Shown: piece after piece, positions 33,461 to 64,000 of the stretch
How the letters are laid out: every line of letters starts with the position of its first letter
Position numbering within the stretch: position 1 is the first letter of the stretch
Assembly (NCBI GenBank): GCA_037178975.1
Contig: JASJZH010000002.1
Coordinates: forward strand, 8,297,501-8,361,500
DNA: 64,000 nt
Direction of reading: 5' to 3'
From: Oscheius tipulae
Lineage: Eukaryota; Nematoda; Chromadorea; Rhabditida; Rhabditidae
Notes under the pieces: generated by a model
Database searches by the model: none
The model's input: only the letters and a program-made list of their open reading frames with translations
Told to the model about the DNA's origin: nothing
Made by a program: the position numbers and the translations under genes

Positions 33461-33623
33461 ACCATAAGGAACATCCGGAATCAATTTCTACAGTAACCAA
33501 AAGCCTGTTATCCCTGACATGCCAAGAGTTCACTTCAATTTACAAACTTTGGGCAAGGTTGACAAATCGAACTGTCTCATTTTCAACCTTAGGCTGTCGA
33601 TTGCCACATTGAAGGTAAGAGTA

Positions 33624-33800
33624 AATTTCCATCCGAATCAATGGCAGATCCTTGGAGAGTTTCAAAATCCTGCAGGAGAGTCAAGCTCCTGCGGGGGTTT
33701 TGAGACGCTGACCATTGAGAAGGCTTTCCGCGGGGCCAGGTCGCGGGGCGTTACGTTCCAAAGACGCCTAATCTTTTCTAGAAACATCTTCACCTTCCCA
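33624..33800 (+). repeat. Dispersed repeat, copy 2
   Basis: Second copy of the repeat at 9302-9452, with the same block order. It lies in the spacer between the chemoreceptor remnants and the DEP-domain gene. The rest of 33801-34270 shows no recognisable feature. Confidence 0.75.
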
Positions 33801-34270
33801 CATTGTAGGATATAAACTCACTGCAATCATCAAGAGAGCAGGTGGTTTTTTGAAGGTTAGCGAAGGATAACGTATGCAAAACAAAATTAAGGCACGTAGA
33901 AACAGTTCCTGATTGGTTTAATTAAAACTCGGGGTATTAAGAGACTGTAAATCTCCCACGCCTACCATCTCAGCTTACGCATTAATCAGAAAAGCACTGA
34001 ACACTATAGGTTTGGTTTAAAATATTTTTCTGAACATTTTCTGTGGATTCACACACTCTTTGCCAAAAGTGTGGTACAGAGGTGTGTAACGTTTAGAAAC
34101 GCGTTGAGAAGCTAAGTTAAAAGTTTTCCACGGAAATGGCAGAGAAAAGATTTGTGTACAAGATCTACGGTGCGCAATTTTCTAATTACCTGGAGAATTC
34201 TTTATTCATCCAATGTATAAGTTATTACATTCATTAGGACAATACAAACAATACGAGCAATTAAATCATA

Positions 34271-35661
34271 CTAGTTCTTCTGGAAGAGACGACGGAAGAA
34301 GGTCCTTCTTTTGGAGCTCTCGACTCTCTTCACCACTGGCTTCTTCTCAACCGGTCTCTCTTGTTCCTTCTCATAGTCTCCAAGAATACTGATCACGTCG
34401 AACAGTTCATTCCTTCTCCTGGGAGCCTTGCTCTCTTTCTTGACCGGTTCAGAAACTGGAGCAATCTGAAAATCTTGGTTTTACTCAGAATCTACGGGTT
34501 TCTCTCACCCTCTGTTTCAAGGTCTTTTCCTTCTCCTCCTCAACGAGTCTCGTGGACTCTCTGTCAGGAACAAAGAGTTCTTCGGCATTGGACAGGAGGT
34601 ACTGGACGATGTTGATGATCTGCTGGCCACTGATTCTGTTAGAAAAGACGAGAGTTTTGGACAGGTGCTCCACGGCGAGACTTTTGACTTTCAGATCATC
34701 CTGAGAGATTTTCTTCATTAGACGAAGCACGGCTTCTAGTCGTCTACAACGTTCAGTAGGAAGCACCAGGAGGAGGAGGGAGATGGCTGATTTCTTGGTC
34801 AGATGTCCAGAAATCTCGCCGAGCATGTCCAAGATTGACACAGCTTCCAGTTCTGTCAAGAACGAGAACTGGGAGAAGGAGTGACATAGCTGGTCGAAGA
34901 CCTTGACAGCGTTCGGGGTCTCCAGGGAGAAGGGGAGTTTGATCAAGTAGTTCATTTGACTCTGGATGCCGTCTGGGAACAGATCTGGAAGCTGGTATTG
35001 AGAAAGAAAGACAGTGATAGTACCTGAGATTCTCTCTTCCTCACAGTTCCTCCATACTGTGCTCCCTTGAACTTCGAGTGAGAAGTAGTAGTCCGATGGA
35101 ACCAGTTGATAGAGCCGAGTGAAAAATCCTGTCATGTAGCAGTTCCAAACGTCAACCTTATTCATCTGAGGTCTCCTGTCAGTTCTGTCAACCACTTGAA
35201 GAGGAGATTGGGAGCATCTAGCCACCTCGATGCTCTCTTCGGACATCTTTCTTTTGGCGGCAAATCTGAAATTGGAATCTTAGAAAGTTTAAAGAGGTTC
35301 AACTAACCAGTAAATGCCATCCAATTTGATAATTCTCCCCTCGTTCTTCTTGGCGCTAATTCTGACAAAGACCTTCTCTTTCAACATGGCTTCGAGCAGC
35401 TTGACCGTCTGTTCCTTGGTCAGTTTCTCCTGGGTATATGGATTAATGAGTAGGACTTCGAACAAGTAGTTGAGAGCCCCTCGGCCGGTGAAAGAGTCCT
35501 CGACGACGATGAGTAGACGACTGTGTCTGCCGCGAGGACAGCCAGCCATGAAAATATCAACAATGTTCTTCCACTGAAACAGAGGTGAGAGTATGGGAGA
35601 GAGATGAGTGTCTTACAGTCTGTAGGGCATTGAACTGGGTCTGGAAGTTGAGCGGAAACAT
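34271..35661 (-). CDS. DEP-domain protein of the DEPDC1/DEPDC7/LET-99 type
   Basis: Proteins of this group act in cortical polarity and spindle positioning (LET-99) or are less well known. Exon 1 is 35617-35661 and exon 2 is 35308-35573. Together they give the DEP domain: FNALQTWKNIVDIFMAGCPR, SFTGRGALNYLFEVLL and a last strand ending GIYW. Exon 3 has QMNKVDVWNC. A following RhoGAP-like helical region without an obvious Arg finger includes CRRLEAVLRLMKKIS. A Lys/Arg-rich tail ends at TAG 34271. The exon 2 to exon 3 junction is odd: the only GT-AG pair that keeps the downstream frame creates TGA where the family has an aromatic pair (Y-W-F). Use of GTTGAA and an acceptor before ATGTCC would avoid it. 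Confidence 0.78.
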
Positions 35662-35997
35662 TCTTTGGCGAGTACAGGTGAGTTTAATGAGGGTGAGAAA
35701 GCGCGTTCCGTCGCGGTTGCTCGCGAGAGAAGCGAAGCCCGGTCAAAGAGTAGAGAGGCGGCCACTGGCACTCTGTCACAAAACAAAAGGCAATAGTTTT
35801 TCTCTCTATTAATGGTGTCCGTTTTTCCGTAACCACGAGCAAAAAAGCTGGCAAGTAATGTGCGTGTGTGTGTCGAGCCAGAATGGGAGATGTGTCTTTA
35901 AGGAACGTTGCTCCTGTCAGGGTGGCACGACTCTATCTGTCACGAGCCCTAATGGGGCATCAGCCAAAACTTGTGAATAGTAAAGCCTAACAAAGAT
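35662..35997. other. Intergenic between DEP-domain gene and ABCC array
   Basis: A short region with GTGTGTGTGT and A-rich runs, holding the presumed promoter of the DEP-domain gene and the 3' untranslated region of the first ABCC gene. No gene was seen. Confidence 0.4.
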
Positions 35998-41661
<5,664 letters not shown>

Positions 41662-42146
41662 CGTGGTAGTAGACACAACGGCAACTATAGATTCATGATA
41701 AGGGGGCTGACAAAGACTGCTGCCGATTGACTGATAACCAGGCTGAGAGAGAGACAGGGGGCAGGAAAAGCGCAGTGTTTATGGCCTGGGAGTGACCGAA
41801 AGGTCTCTAATATCAACAATTGAGCAAATGATATCATGAGCTATGAATAAAAAAAAGACACCCTTCCCCAGGCTGGATTCAAGCAGGCTTCTAAGGATTC
41901 AAACCAGAAGTTCTTGTGACCTTTAGATGAATGTAACAGGTATAAATCACTTTCCAATGTCATGCGTTCAGTTCGATCAGAACGAAGCAGTAATAGTCTG
42001 CGGGAGGGTAAAAAGTTCTGGAACAGTTGGCGCGTGAGGAGAACTGAAAGGTAATGAGAGTCATTTGCATTGTTAAACAGAGATCTGTGTAAATAGGGTT
42101 TATTATGTCAACAGTGAATTTTTGGAATAATCGAATAAAGGGCTCT
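41662..42146. other. Spacer between ABCC A and ABCC B
   Basis: The promoter of ABCC A and the 3' untranslated region of ABCC B. The phrase TTTATTATGTCAACAGTG (about 42099-42116) recurs as ATATTATGTCAACAGTG downstream of ABCC C (about 51165), so part of the 3' region is shared by the duplicates. No gene was seen. Confidence 0.45.
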
Positions 42147-50537
<8,391 letters not shown>

Positions 50538-51250
50538 AGCGACCTGGAAAAAGAGAAACTTGACCTCTCGGACTAGTACAAACAGAGAACGCCACAACAC
50601 GTGTGGAAGTAAAGATAAGGGAAGAGGAACTGGATGGAGATTGACAGGATGAGAGAGACAGAGAGACAGAGGGATAGAGCGACAGAAACAGAGAGATAGA
50701 GATTCATATGAACTGATAGTGAGAATGATGATAACCTAATCGACTTTGCTCCCGATTTGCATTATAACGAGGTCGATGTCATCTCATCACGGCGAATATA
50801 ATGAGTTTGGTGGGAAAGATCAAAAACTGGTACGAGAATACGCGCGCTGCGAGACTGAGAAATGCCAGTCTGGGGTCTGATTACGAGACTCTGCTCAGCC
50901 GCACTCATTTGTCATCACAGATATTTGCGACTCGATCGGAGTGCAAAAGAGCGGAGAAGTTTATCTAGTGTGTTGACCAAGGATACAGGGATCTCTCTGT
51001 CTCTTTGTCTCTCTGCCTTATCTCTCTATTTCTCTAACCCTCTTTTTCTCTGTCCCTGTTTCTGTGTCCTTAGACAGAAGCCATACTTTTCATAGATAGA
51101 CTTTGCGAGAGAACAATAGGGAACAAGAGGTTGATTCAATCGAATTGTTCATTTTTATGGGTTATATTATGTCAACAGTGTATCACAGGGAATGTGATTA
51201 GGTAAAGCTCTGGATATGCTTGAAAGTGTTTCAAGTGGAATGTGTGTAGC
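50538..51250. other. Spacer between ABCC B and ABCC C
   Basis: Contains the presumed promoter of ABCC B, GACAGAGAGACAG low-complexity runs (50650-50700), CTCTGTCTCTTTG runs (50990-51060) and the 3' region of ABCC C. No gene was seen. Confidence 0.45.
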
Positions 51251-57552
<6,302 letters not shown>

Positions 57553-59110
57553 GCTGAGGAGAGAGGGCGATGGGACCTAGAAGAAGAAAATGATGACAAA
57601 ACGGAGCGAGGGAGCAGACTAATTGAGCTAAACTAATGTCATCAAAAGCTGACCGAGATTAGGAGCAAAAACGTGGGTGATATCAGAAAAATTTCGAAAA
57701 GCACAGAAAGCAGGGTGAACCCTGATTATATACTGAACCGATCTAGACAATCGATAGTGAGGAAGGAGCGCTTTTCTGTAAACTATTCGTCATGGTGATA
57801 CATCTGGTCGAGTGATCAGAAGAAGATAGAGAGACAGAGAAAGAGAAAGGGAAAGAGTGAAAGAGGAAGAGACAGGGAAAGAGACAGAGACAGAGAATGA
57901 TTACAAATCTGATTCGAAGATTCCAAAAGAATACGAATTCCCACCTGGACTCGGTTATTTTCAGACGAACACAATTATTGCCCATTATTCACTATCAGTT
58001 TTGCACCCGTGAAACAAACAGAAAAACAGGTGCAGGGAACCGTGTGGAACTGGGAGGATTGAGTAGGCAGCCCAGCTGTTCTCTCCGGAAAGGTCCCCTC
58101 CCCTCGGGCGGGAGGTTAGAGAACACGAAGAGTCTCTCAGTGGAGCAGACATATCCAGTCTAATTTTGGCCGTTGCGAGGAATGATGAAACGGAGGAAAG
58201 GGCATGATATCTTTGGCAGAGAACTCAAGTGAGGAAGAGAGACAGGATGACATAGAGAGAGAGAGAGGCAGAGAGACAGACAACGGAGAGACAGAGAGAT
58301 ACAGGGAGAGAGACAGAAACAGAACGAGTCTAGACAACATGCCATAAAATGGACACATGTATTGGAGTGTCCGCTTATCTAGAAATAAGCTGGAGATTTT
58401 TGAATTCCGACCACTATTTCCTGCAAATGCAAGGCTTTAGAGCCATTAAAGACTGTAGGAGAAACTCAGAAAAAGGTGGGACTATGAGGTTTTTGAAACA
58501 ATCAGCTGGTGCGCAGCCGATTACAAAAAAGTGACATAACTTTTGACCCTCTTTCGGTTCGAATATGCAAGTATTGTCCCCCGCGGCACTTCCCCATTTT
58601 ATCAGGTCAATGATCTCATTTTCAGGCTCACATCAGTCATATTCTACAAAGTGATAGCACTTGATCGTCTTTACAACATTGTTGAGCATAAAAATGTTGG
58701 AAAATGTCATCTTCGACCCGAAAACTGCGGAAAAATGGGCGCGTCCAGTAGTGGTGAAGCGCACCCCATCCCGCAACTTGAGCACTAAATTTAGGCATCA
58801 AAATATTAATATTTGATAAAAAAAATGATGTTCTGCTAAGCTATAGCCCTTGTTCTACTCTACAACTATGCAAAACATCGTAAAACTGGAAAACGAGCTC
58901 TTCCACCTGATAATGGTGTCATAATAAGCAGATTTTGGCGCTTTCTCAAGTGAATACGTACATAAAAAGGCGGCAATTACGAATTTTATGATGAGAAAGA
59001 ACTTCGAGAAACTGAAAAGAGTGTTTAAAAAGAGGATTCGACAAAAACTCTAACAGGGAAGGGCAGAGAGAGGGAGACTCTGCTCTGAACTCAAACTGGG
59101 AAGTTTCCTT
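57553..59110. other. Intergenic, no gene recognised
   Basis: The upstream region of ABCC C. It holds GACAGA-type low complexity (57825-57900, 58230-58330) and short frames without recognisable domains. Confidence 0.4.
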
Positions 59111-59301
59111 ATGTTAAAAACGGTCGTCTACCTCTGGCTTAGCATAAAAATGAGCCATGCGGTCATCATTTATGCGCCAGATTTTGTGGTTTCGAGCACA
59201 AAGAAGGGAGTTGAAATTTTTGTAATGAATGATGACAAAAGACTGCCGGAGCAATCCCCTCTCTGGGCTGATAAGCTCCAGCCGCTGACAATTTTCTTCC
59301 C

Positions 59302-59340
59302 GGTCTCTGACCTGGGAAAATGTGTTCCAGGTCAGAGACC
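59302..59340. repeat. Perfect 14-bp inverted repeat (hairpin)
   Basis: GGTCTCTGACCTGG (59302-59315), an 11-base loop and the exact reverse complement (59327-59340). It lies in noncoding sequence. No poly-T tract follows, so it is not a pol III terminator-type hairpin. Confidence 0.9.
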
Positions 59341-59399
59341 GAGAATACAAGGTTCCTTAAAGCGGGCGTCTCACTACGAAACATTTTGGCGCAAATCTA

Positions 59400-59690
59400 G
59401 CATTTCGCGCGGCAGTCCAAATCATTTTTATTGCAAAGCTCCAAGAAAAATAAATTTCTGCCGATTTTTGTCGACGTTTGTTTTCTTATTGTGTTAAAAC
59501 ACTACTCTTTCATGTAGACATTAACTGCTTCGGCGTACCCGGCAAATTTTTTGAACTGTGCGCACCAGTTCTGGGCGCAATAGCCCCATACTCCCTTTAA
59601 CTCTCAGAGTTAGATCATTGACTCGCATCAGTGCCAAGTGGCGCGGCTATCGTCCAGAGATACCGGGGTTCGGTTCCCGGAAGAAAATTA
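59400..59690 (+). repeat. Dispersed repeat related to 61857-62190
   Basis: Shared blocks with the second copy include ATTTCGCGCGGCA, TTTTTATT-CAAAGCT-CAAGAAAAATA, TTTCTGCCGATTT-TGT-GACGTTTGT, GTTAAAACACT and AATTTTTTGAA-TGTGCG. A tRNA-like module (GGTTCGGTTCCCGG) follows at about 59637-59690. Confidence 0.7.
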
Positions 59691-59803
59691 CGGCCTTTTG
59701 CTAAAACAATATTATTTTCCCGCCAAATTTGGGGGACACATAGCAAAGTATAAACGAGAGAATATCACATGTAGATCACCAAACGAGATTTCTAGGAAAA
59801 CGG

Positions 59804-62800
59804 CTACAATTCCTTCTTTTCGATGGCCGTCTTCGTCGTGCTCGTCACATCGTTGCTCTTCTTGTCCTTAGGCTTTCGGGGAAGGACGCGCAGCAGAATC
59901 TGATAAGTGATGGGCCAGACGAGGAAGTAGAGAATAAAGCCGATGAAGTAAATTGACTTGGCCGGCTGAAAAAAAAAGCGGTTTAGTACTAGTAGGTGGT
60001 TCAAAAGCTATCTCCAGTTCCTCTAACTTGGAGCCTCATGGAGACAATTTTACAGGGACTTCGCGAATATAATAGATGGTTTTGGAGACGAAGTTTAGTA
60101 TTGAAACGAATATTAAATTAGCGACAGACACTAGTTGAAAACATAAATTAATTATCAGGGTTATCAAGGATCGTCCATGATTTTCGGTCAATCATATCGA
60201 ACATTACTCTAGCAATAAGCATGGAACTTTTCGAATGCTCGTGGTTTTGTATCGCTAACAAGAATAGAGATAACAGTCCAGTTTTAGACTCTCTATCAGC
60301 CGGTCACTCTCGCAAAGCGGGTCTACTCAGATGAGATTTGTAGACATTTTCAAAATCAACAACTTTTAACTTCGTTGTCACGATCTACTCAGACTTCTTG
60401 ACCATGTTTTAAAGTACTCTGTAGAAAATTTTCAAAAAAAAGTAATTTTGATTTTCAACCTCACTGCTCAAGAAATGAGGTCGCAGGAAACCTCGGAACT
60501 ACTATATGCTTCTAGTGCATACGGAAAGTAACAACTTACGGCATTGTTCCAGGCTCAAAACGCTAGTTTTAAAATTTGGATTCTTTGACTTTTGTAGACC
60601 ATTTTTTAGTTTAAGAATAAGCCCTCATAATCACGCCAACGGGTTTGATGGTTTCGGCCGTTTCTGCTTTTGTAACCAGAAAAGCGGAAACTGGTATTGG
60701 AAATAGCGAAAACTGAAGACTTTCAAAATGGACTTTGTTCGAGATTAGGACTGATCCGTTTCCGATGATATGGCAACGAAAGACTACAAGTTGTGGCCTG
60801 TTTCCTGCGAAACGGCACTACTATTTTCACGGCATTCTATTAACTTATTTTGAAAGAACAAAAACAGAACAAAAGGCTTACCCGGATCCAATACTTCGTC
60901 TTAATCAATCCCATATGCAGGAAGCCGGAGCCCATGCTATAGTTGACCAAGAGCTTGCCAAACAGCCAGATGAAGGGTCGAACCGCGGGGATTTTGAGGA
61001 ATTCTGCCCAGCCTGGCGTCCTGTCAATGAGTCCGTAGAGCTAAAATTTGTCCTTTTTGGCGTCAAAAAAAAGACAAACCTGTTGCTCGGCAAGGACACA
61101 TCCAAATTCGAAGAAGAAGAGCAGGAAATAACCGAGATGATATCCGTGCCAGACGGCCAGATAGACCAAGGTGATCAGATGAGCTCCTGGCTTGCTATTG
61201 AGCCAGCGGAGTCTTCGGAAAATGTGATTTTTGGCAAAAGTGTTCGTGCCGACGTTAAAGGACTGCACAATCGAAGTATAGTCGTGAGCGGACTCCCAGA
61301 GCCAGATGTGAAGGTCGCGAGTGCCGTCCCATTTATCCTCGCCCTTCTCGTCCTTGCCATTGTACGAGATTCCGTTCAGGATGGCGGCACCCTCGGAGAT
61401 GAGCCACATTCCACAGTAGCGGTACATTGTGAGTCGGAACCAAATCGTGACCCAAGTCCAGCGGGCGAAAAATGATCGACTGTCAAAATCGTCAGAGTTG
61501 AGCCATTCCTGGGTGATCCAGACGGCGCCCCACTGCGTGAGAACCATGTAAGTGCAGCCGGCCAGGAAGCGGCCCAACGAGGGCATCAGACTAAATTTTT
61601 TGGATGAATTTTTAACAAAACATATAAAAATTACGCTGACTGACGCGGCTGACCATTCTCATCCAAGGCCTTCCCGTCGACAAAGTAGCGGAATCGGCTC
61701 AACGTGAACTGGGGGCCGACGAGGGTTCCGGTGAAGAACCAGCCTAAAATTTATAGTTGCGAGACTAAATCAAGCTTTTCTCGCTGTATCATTTCGCCAT
61801 GTTTCATGTCATTGTCTAAGTTCATGAATTTTCTGCAAAATTTCAGCGATGGCGCCCGCGTAGCGCAGTCGTTTAGCGCTCCGACAATAACAAAAACTTG
61901 TCGGGTTCGGCTCCTGCGTCAATGAAACCACTTGTTTTAAACTCAAACACTTTATCGTATTTCGCGCGGCATTTAAAACCACTTTTATTCCAAAGCTTCA
62001 AGAAAAATAGATTTCTGCCGATTTCTGTTGACGTTTGTACTCTTATAGCGTTAAAACACTTTTCTATAATTATGTGGACAAATTACGCCTACAGCAAAAC
62101 ATATTAATCACAAGTTTATCAACTTTTTCGGCGTTCTCGCCAGATTTTTTGAATTGTGCGGTCCAACTTTGGGCGATTGGGCGCAATAGAGAGACACTCG
62201 AAAATAGTTACCAAAAGCAGCAATCTCGATGAGGGAGGGCTTGTCCCGGATGGCTGTGAGTTTCTGGTCGGGCTTCAGTGTGTCGTAGTGGACGCCGTCG
62301 TAGACGTCCATCACCAGACCGATGAATCGCAGAGTCATAATGCAGAACGGCGTCGTCCAGGTGATGTCGTACTGGTCGGACTCAGCGAACCAGTAGCCGA
62401 CGAGTAGGTGGCCCTGAAAAAAATGGATTTTTGATCATGGGAAGTGGGTTATGTCGATTACAAAATGTTGTCAGCTTTGCTGTCTAACTGTGGCGGCTTT
62501 AGAGCTCTCTAACTGCGGCTGTTAAACACTAAACGAAAGACAAAACGACCAGAATTTCATTTATCTGGTTTGGCTACTGCTTCAATATTACTAGCTTTTC
62601 TCCACGGAAACCTACCAAAAAGACGACATGAGCAGCTATGACAGATTCCGTTGTTCCGGCCATGAAATTAGTGATGATATAGGCGGCCAGAATGGCAAAG
62701 ATGCTGTGAAAGATGGCCATGCCTTAATTTGAAGCAATTTTCAGGCTTAAAAATAAAACTGACCATATCCGAAGACGTATAAAAAGGCTCCGACGGCGAT

Positions 62801-62994
62801 AAAGTAATAATATTGAACGAGCTTCGGCTTATTATAGAAGAAGATTCGATAGAGGGCTGAGAAGCCATAAGCTGAAAGATTTTCCTTGAAAGAAAAACTG
62901 AAAAAGGCTGCTTACTTGCTAAGACGGACAATAGTAGGGTAAGGGCATCCTCTCTCACGCCGGCAGTTTCGGCCAGAGCACCAACCAAGCCCAT
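59804..62994 (-). CDS. LPCAT3: Lysophospholipid acyltransferase 5-like (MBOAT family)
   Basis: A multipass ER enzyme that re-acylates lysophosphatidylcholine and related lipids (Lands cycle). The start is taken at the ATG at 62994, shortly after a ...TGTCTCAG acceptor (62994-63007) that could be trans-spliced. Exons carry MTLRFIGLVMDVYDGVH, SLIEIAAFG, FFTGTLVGPQFTLSRF, LISEGAAILNGISYNGKDEKG, the conserved Asn in IVQSFNVGTNT and the catalytic His in LAVWHGYHLGY, all matching LPCAT3/MBOAT5 in order. The C-terminus is basic and ends KKEL, a KKxx-type ER retrieval signal, with TAG at 59804-59806. Introns contain a tRNA-headed repeat (61857-62190). Substrate preference cannot be read from sequence. 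Confidence 0.9.
61857..62190 (+). repeat. tRNA-headed SINE-like repeat
   Basis: The head GCGTAGCGCAGTCGTTTAGCGC with GTCGGGTTCGGCTCC gives A and B boxes 33 bases apart. It is followed directly by a body of about 260 bp that recurs at 59400-59590. The body lacks coding potential. A tRNA-like head joined to an unrelated repeated body is the usual SINE layout. It lies in an intron of the acyltransferase gene. Confidence 0.65.
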
Positions 62995-63119
62995 GGCTCT
63001 GATTACCTGAGACAATGATGGATTAGTCATGGAAAATCGAGAGAAAGAGATTGAGACAAATAAATAGGGCCTAGATAGTCCCTGGATCGAAATATAAACA
63101 AATTTAGACATTCTTTGAT

Positions 63120-64000
63120 TCTAAAGTGATGAAACCGGGAGATAAATCGGTTGTAAAGCCTTTTCCCAAGGCTTCAGTCTTCTCTGGCGGTAACTGCGAT
63201 ATTACAATGTTTCCCTAGGACCAATTACAGAACTAAAGTGTTCAGTAGGTCAAAAGATTGCAGATATAGGTATTTCGGCCGAGATAATTGGAAGAGAAAT
63301 ATGGTGAATTTTGATCAACAAATGTCTGGGTCTTGGCTTATCGAATATATAGGTCGGTAAAAAGCATTTTAACCAAGAAAGTAAGGATATGTGTAAGAAA
63401 AATGACAAATTTGCGCCGCAAAAAGCCTAGATTGCAATGAATCATGCTTGCTGAGTCAGAACCGAGTGGTTGGATCTAGAAAGCTCGAGAAAGTACAGGG
63501 AAAAACGTAAATTTCAGCTAACAAACATCTCATGCTAGCTGTCCATAGCTCAGGTAGCAATTTTTGAGCGCCACACAAGCCTAGACGTCATGAAACACTT
63601 GTGAAGCATAGAGAAATCAAGAAATGCTTCAAAAAGTTGCTAGGCGTCTGAACAAGACATTTTGCTTGAAAAAAGTCTCAAATCTGCTTGAAGACAAGCC
63701 ATTTTAGGTCGAAAAACCGCAGGAAAGGTCAAAAGGAAAGCGGAAGAAGTGATTGCATCAAGTCAAGGACAAGGTCAGTCTTTTGCCGTCCAAATTGGGT
63801 CAATTTTTTTTTAAAAGAAACCCTGTTTTTACACGGCAAAATTTAAAGAAAACAATCTTGATGCAACCCGTGAGACAATCCGTCTCTATCTGGCGATGCG
63901 TCGCCAAAAGAATAGTGGTCAAACTGCGCAGATAGGGGACCGTCTCAAGGTCAATTGTACTTTATCCTTTCTCTCCTTGTCCTGTCTGAATTTGATGAAC
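63120..64000. other. Intergenic, nothing recognised
   Basis: The region upstream of the acyltransferase gene. No exon, RNA gene or repeat could be supported up to the window edge. Confidence 0.4.

Noticed and set aside
34995-35027. A 32-base GT-AG intron in the DEP-domain gene near ERIS/GTIT
   Set aside because: Splicing it would break the downstream frame that encodes LPDLFPDGIQ; the sequence reads through without it.
59111-59497. 128-residue plus-strand open frame
   Set aside because: It contains the hairpin and part of a dispersed repeat and has no recognisable domain or splice context.

Overview
The window looks like nuclear DNA of a nematode. The main evidence is a cuticle collagen with the nematode N-terminal layout, nematode-type 7TM chemoreceptors in clusters, an insulin-like peptide, short GT-AG introns, and T-rich CAG sites a few bases upstream of several start codons that look like spliced-leader trans-splice acceptors. 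All gene models below were read from the sequence by splicing exons by eye. No search or alignment program was run.

Region by region. 1-5.8 kb holds housekeeping genes: a partial DPH2-like gene (minus strand), divergent from SMG9, then the SRP receptor beta subunit. 7.3-17.4 kb holds an SLC35E-like transporter, a cuticle collagen (convergent with it), a peroxisomal-type acyl-CoA ligase ending in SKL, and an SLC6 transporter whose stop codon lies 17 bases from that of the ligase. 18-21.8 kb holds a broken C-type lectin gene, an insulin-like peptide gene whose intron carries a TGACAG hexamer array of about 215 bp, and remnants resembling a DysF domain. 21.9-25.7 kb is a nest of transposons: a maT-like DD37D transposase gene split by a 1.9-kb element with TIRs of about 325 bp, next to a broken pogo/Tigger-like element that carries the same TIR. 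26.7-33.5 kb is a chemoreceptor cluster, two genes plus two or more pseudogenes, with a PQ-loop fragment and a dead mariner. 34.3-35.7 kb is a DEP-domain gene of the DEPDC1/DEPDC7/LET-99 type. 36-57.6 kb is a head-to-tail array of three ABCC (MRP) transporter genes, all on the minus strand. The middle one has a Ginger-like DNA transposon in an intron. 59.8-63 kb is an LPCAT3/MBOAT5-like lysophospholipid acyltransferase. The last kilobase has nothing recognisable.

The genes do not form one pathway; this is ordinary nematode gene order with local expansions. The notable material is in genome dynamics: near-identical NBD2 exons among the three ABCC genes (likely gene conversion), a transposon that can be lifted out of another transposon leaving an in-frame junction, a Ginger-like element that kept its zinc-finger ends but lost its catalytic core, and many degenerate tRNA-like modules, some in head-to-head pairs.
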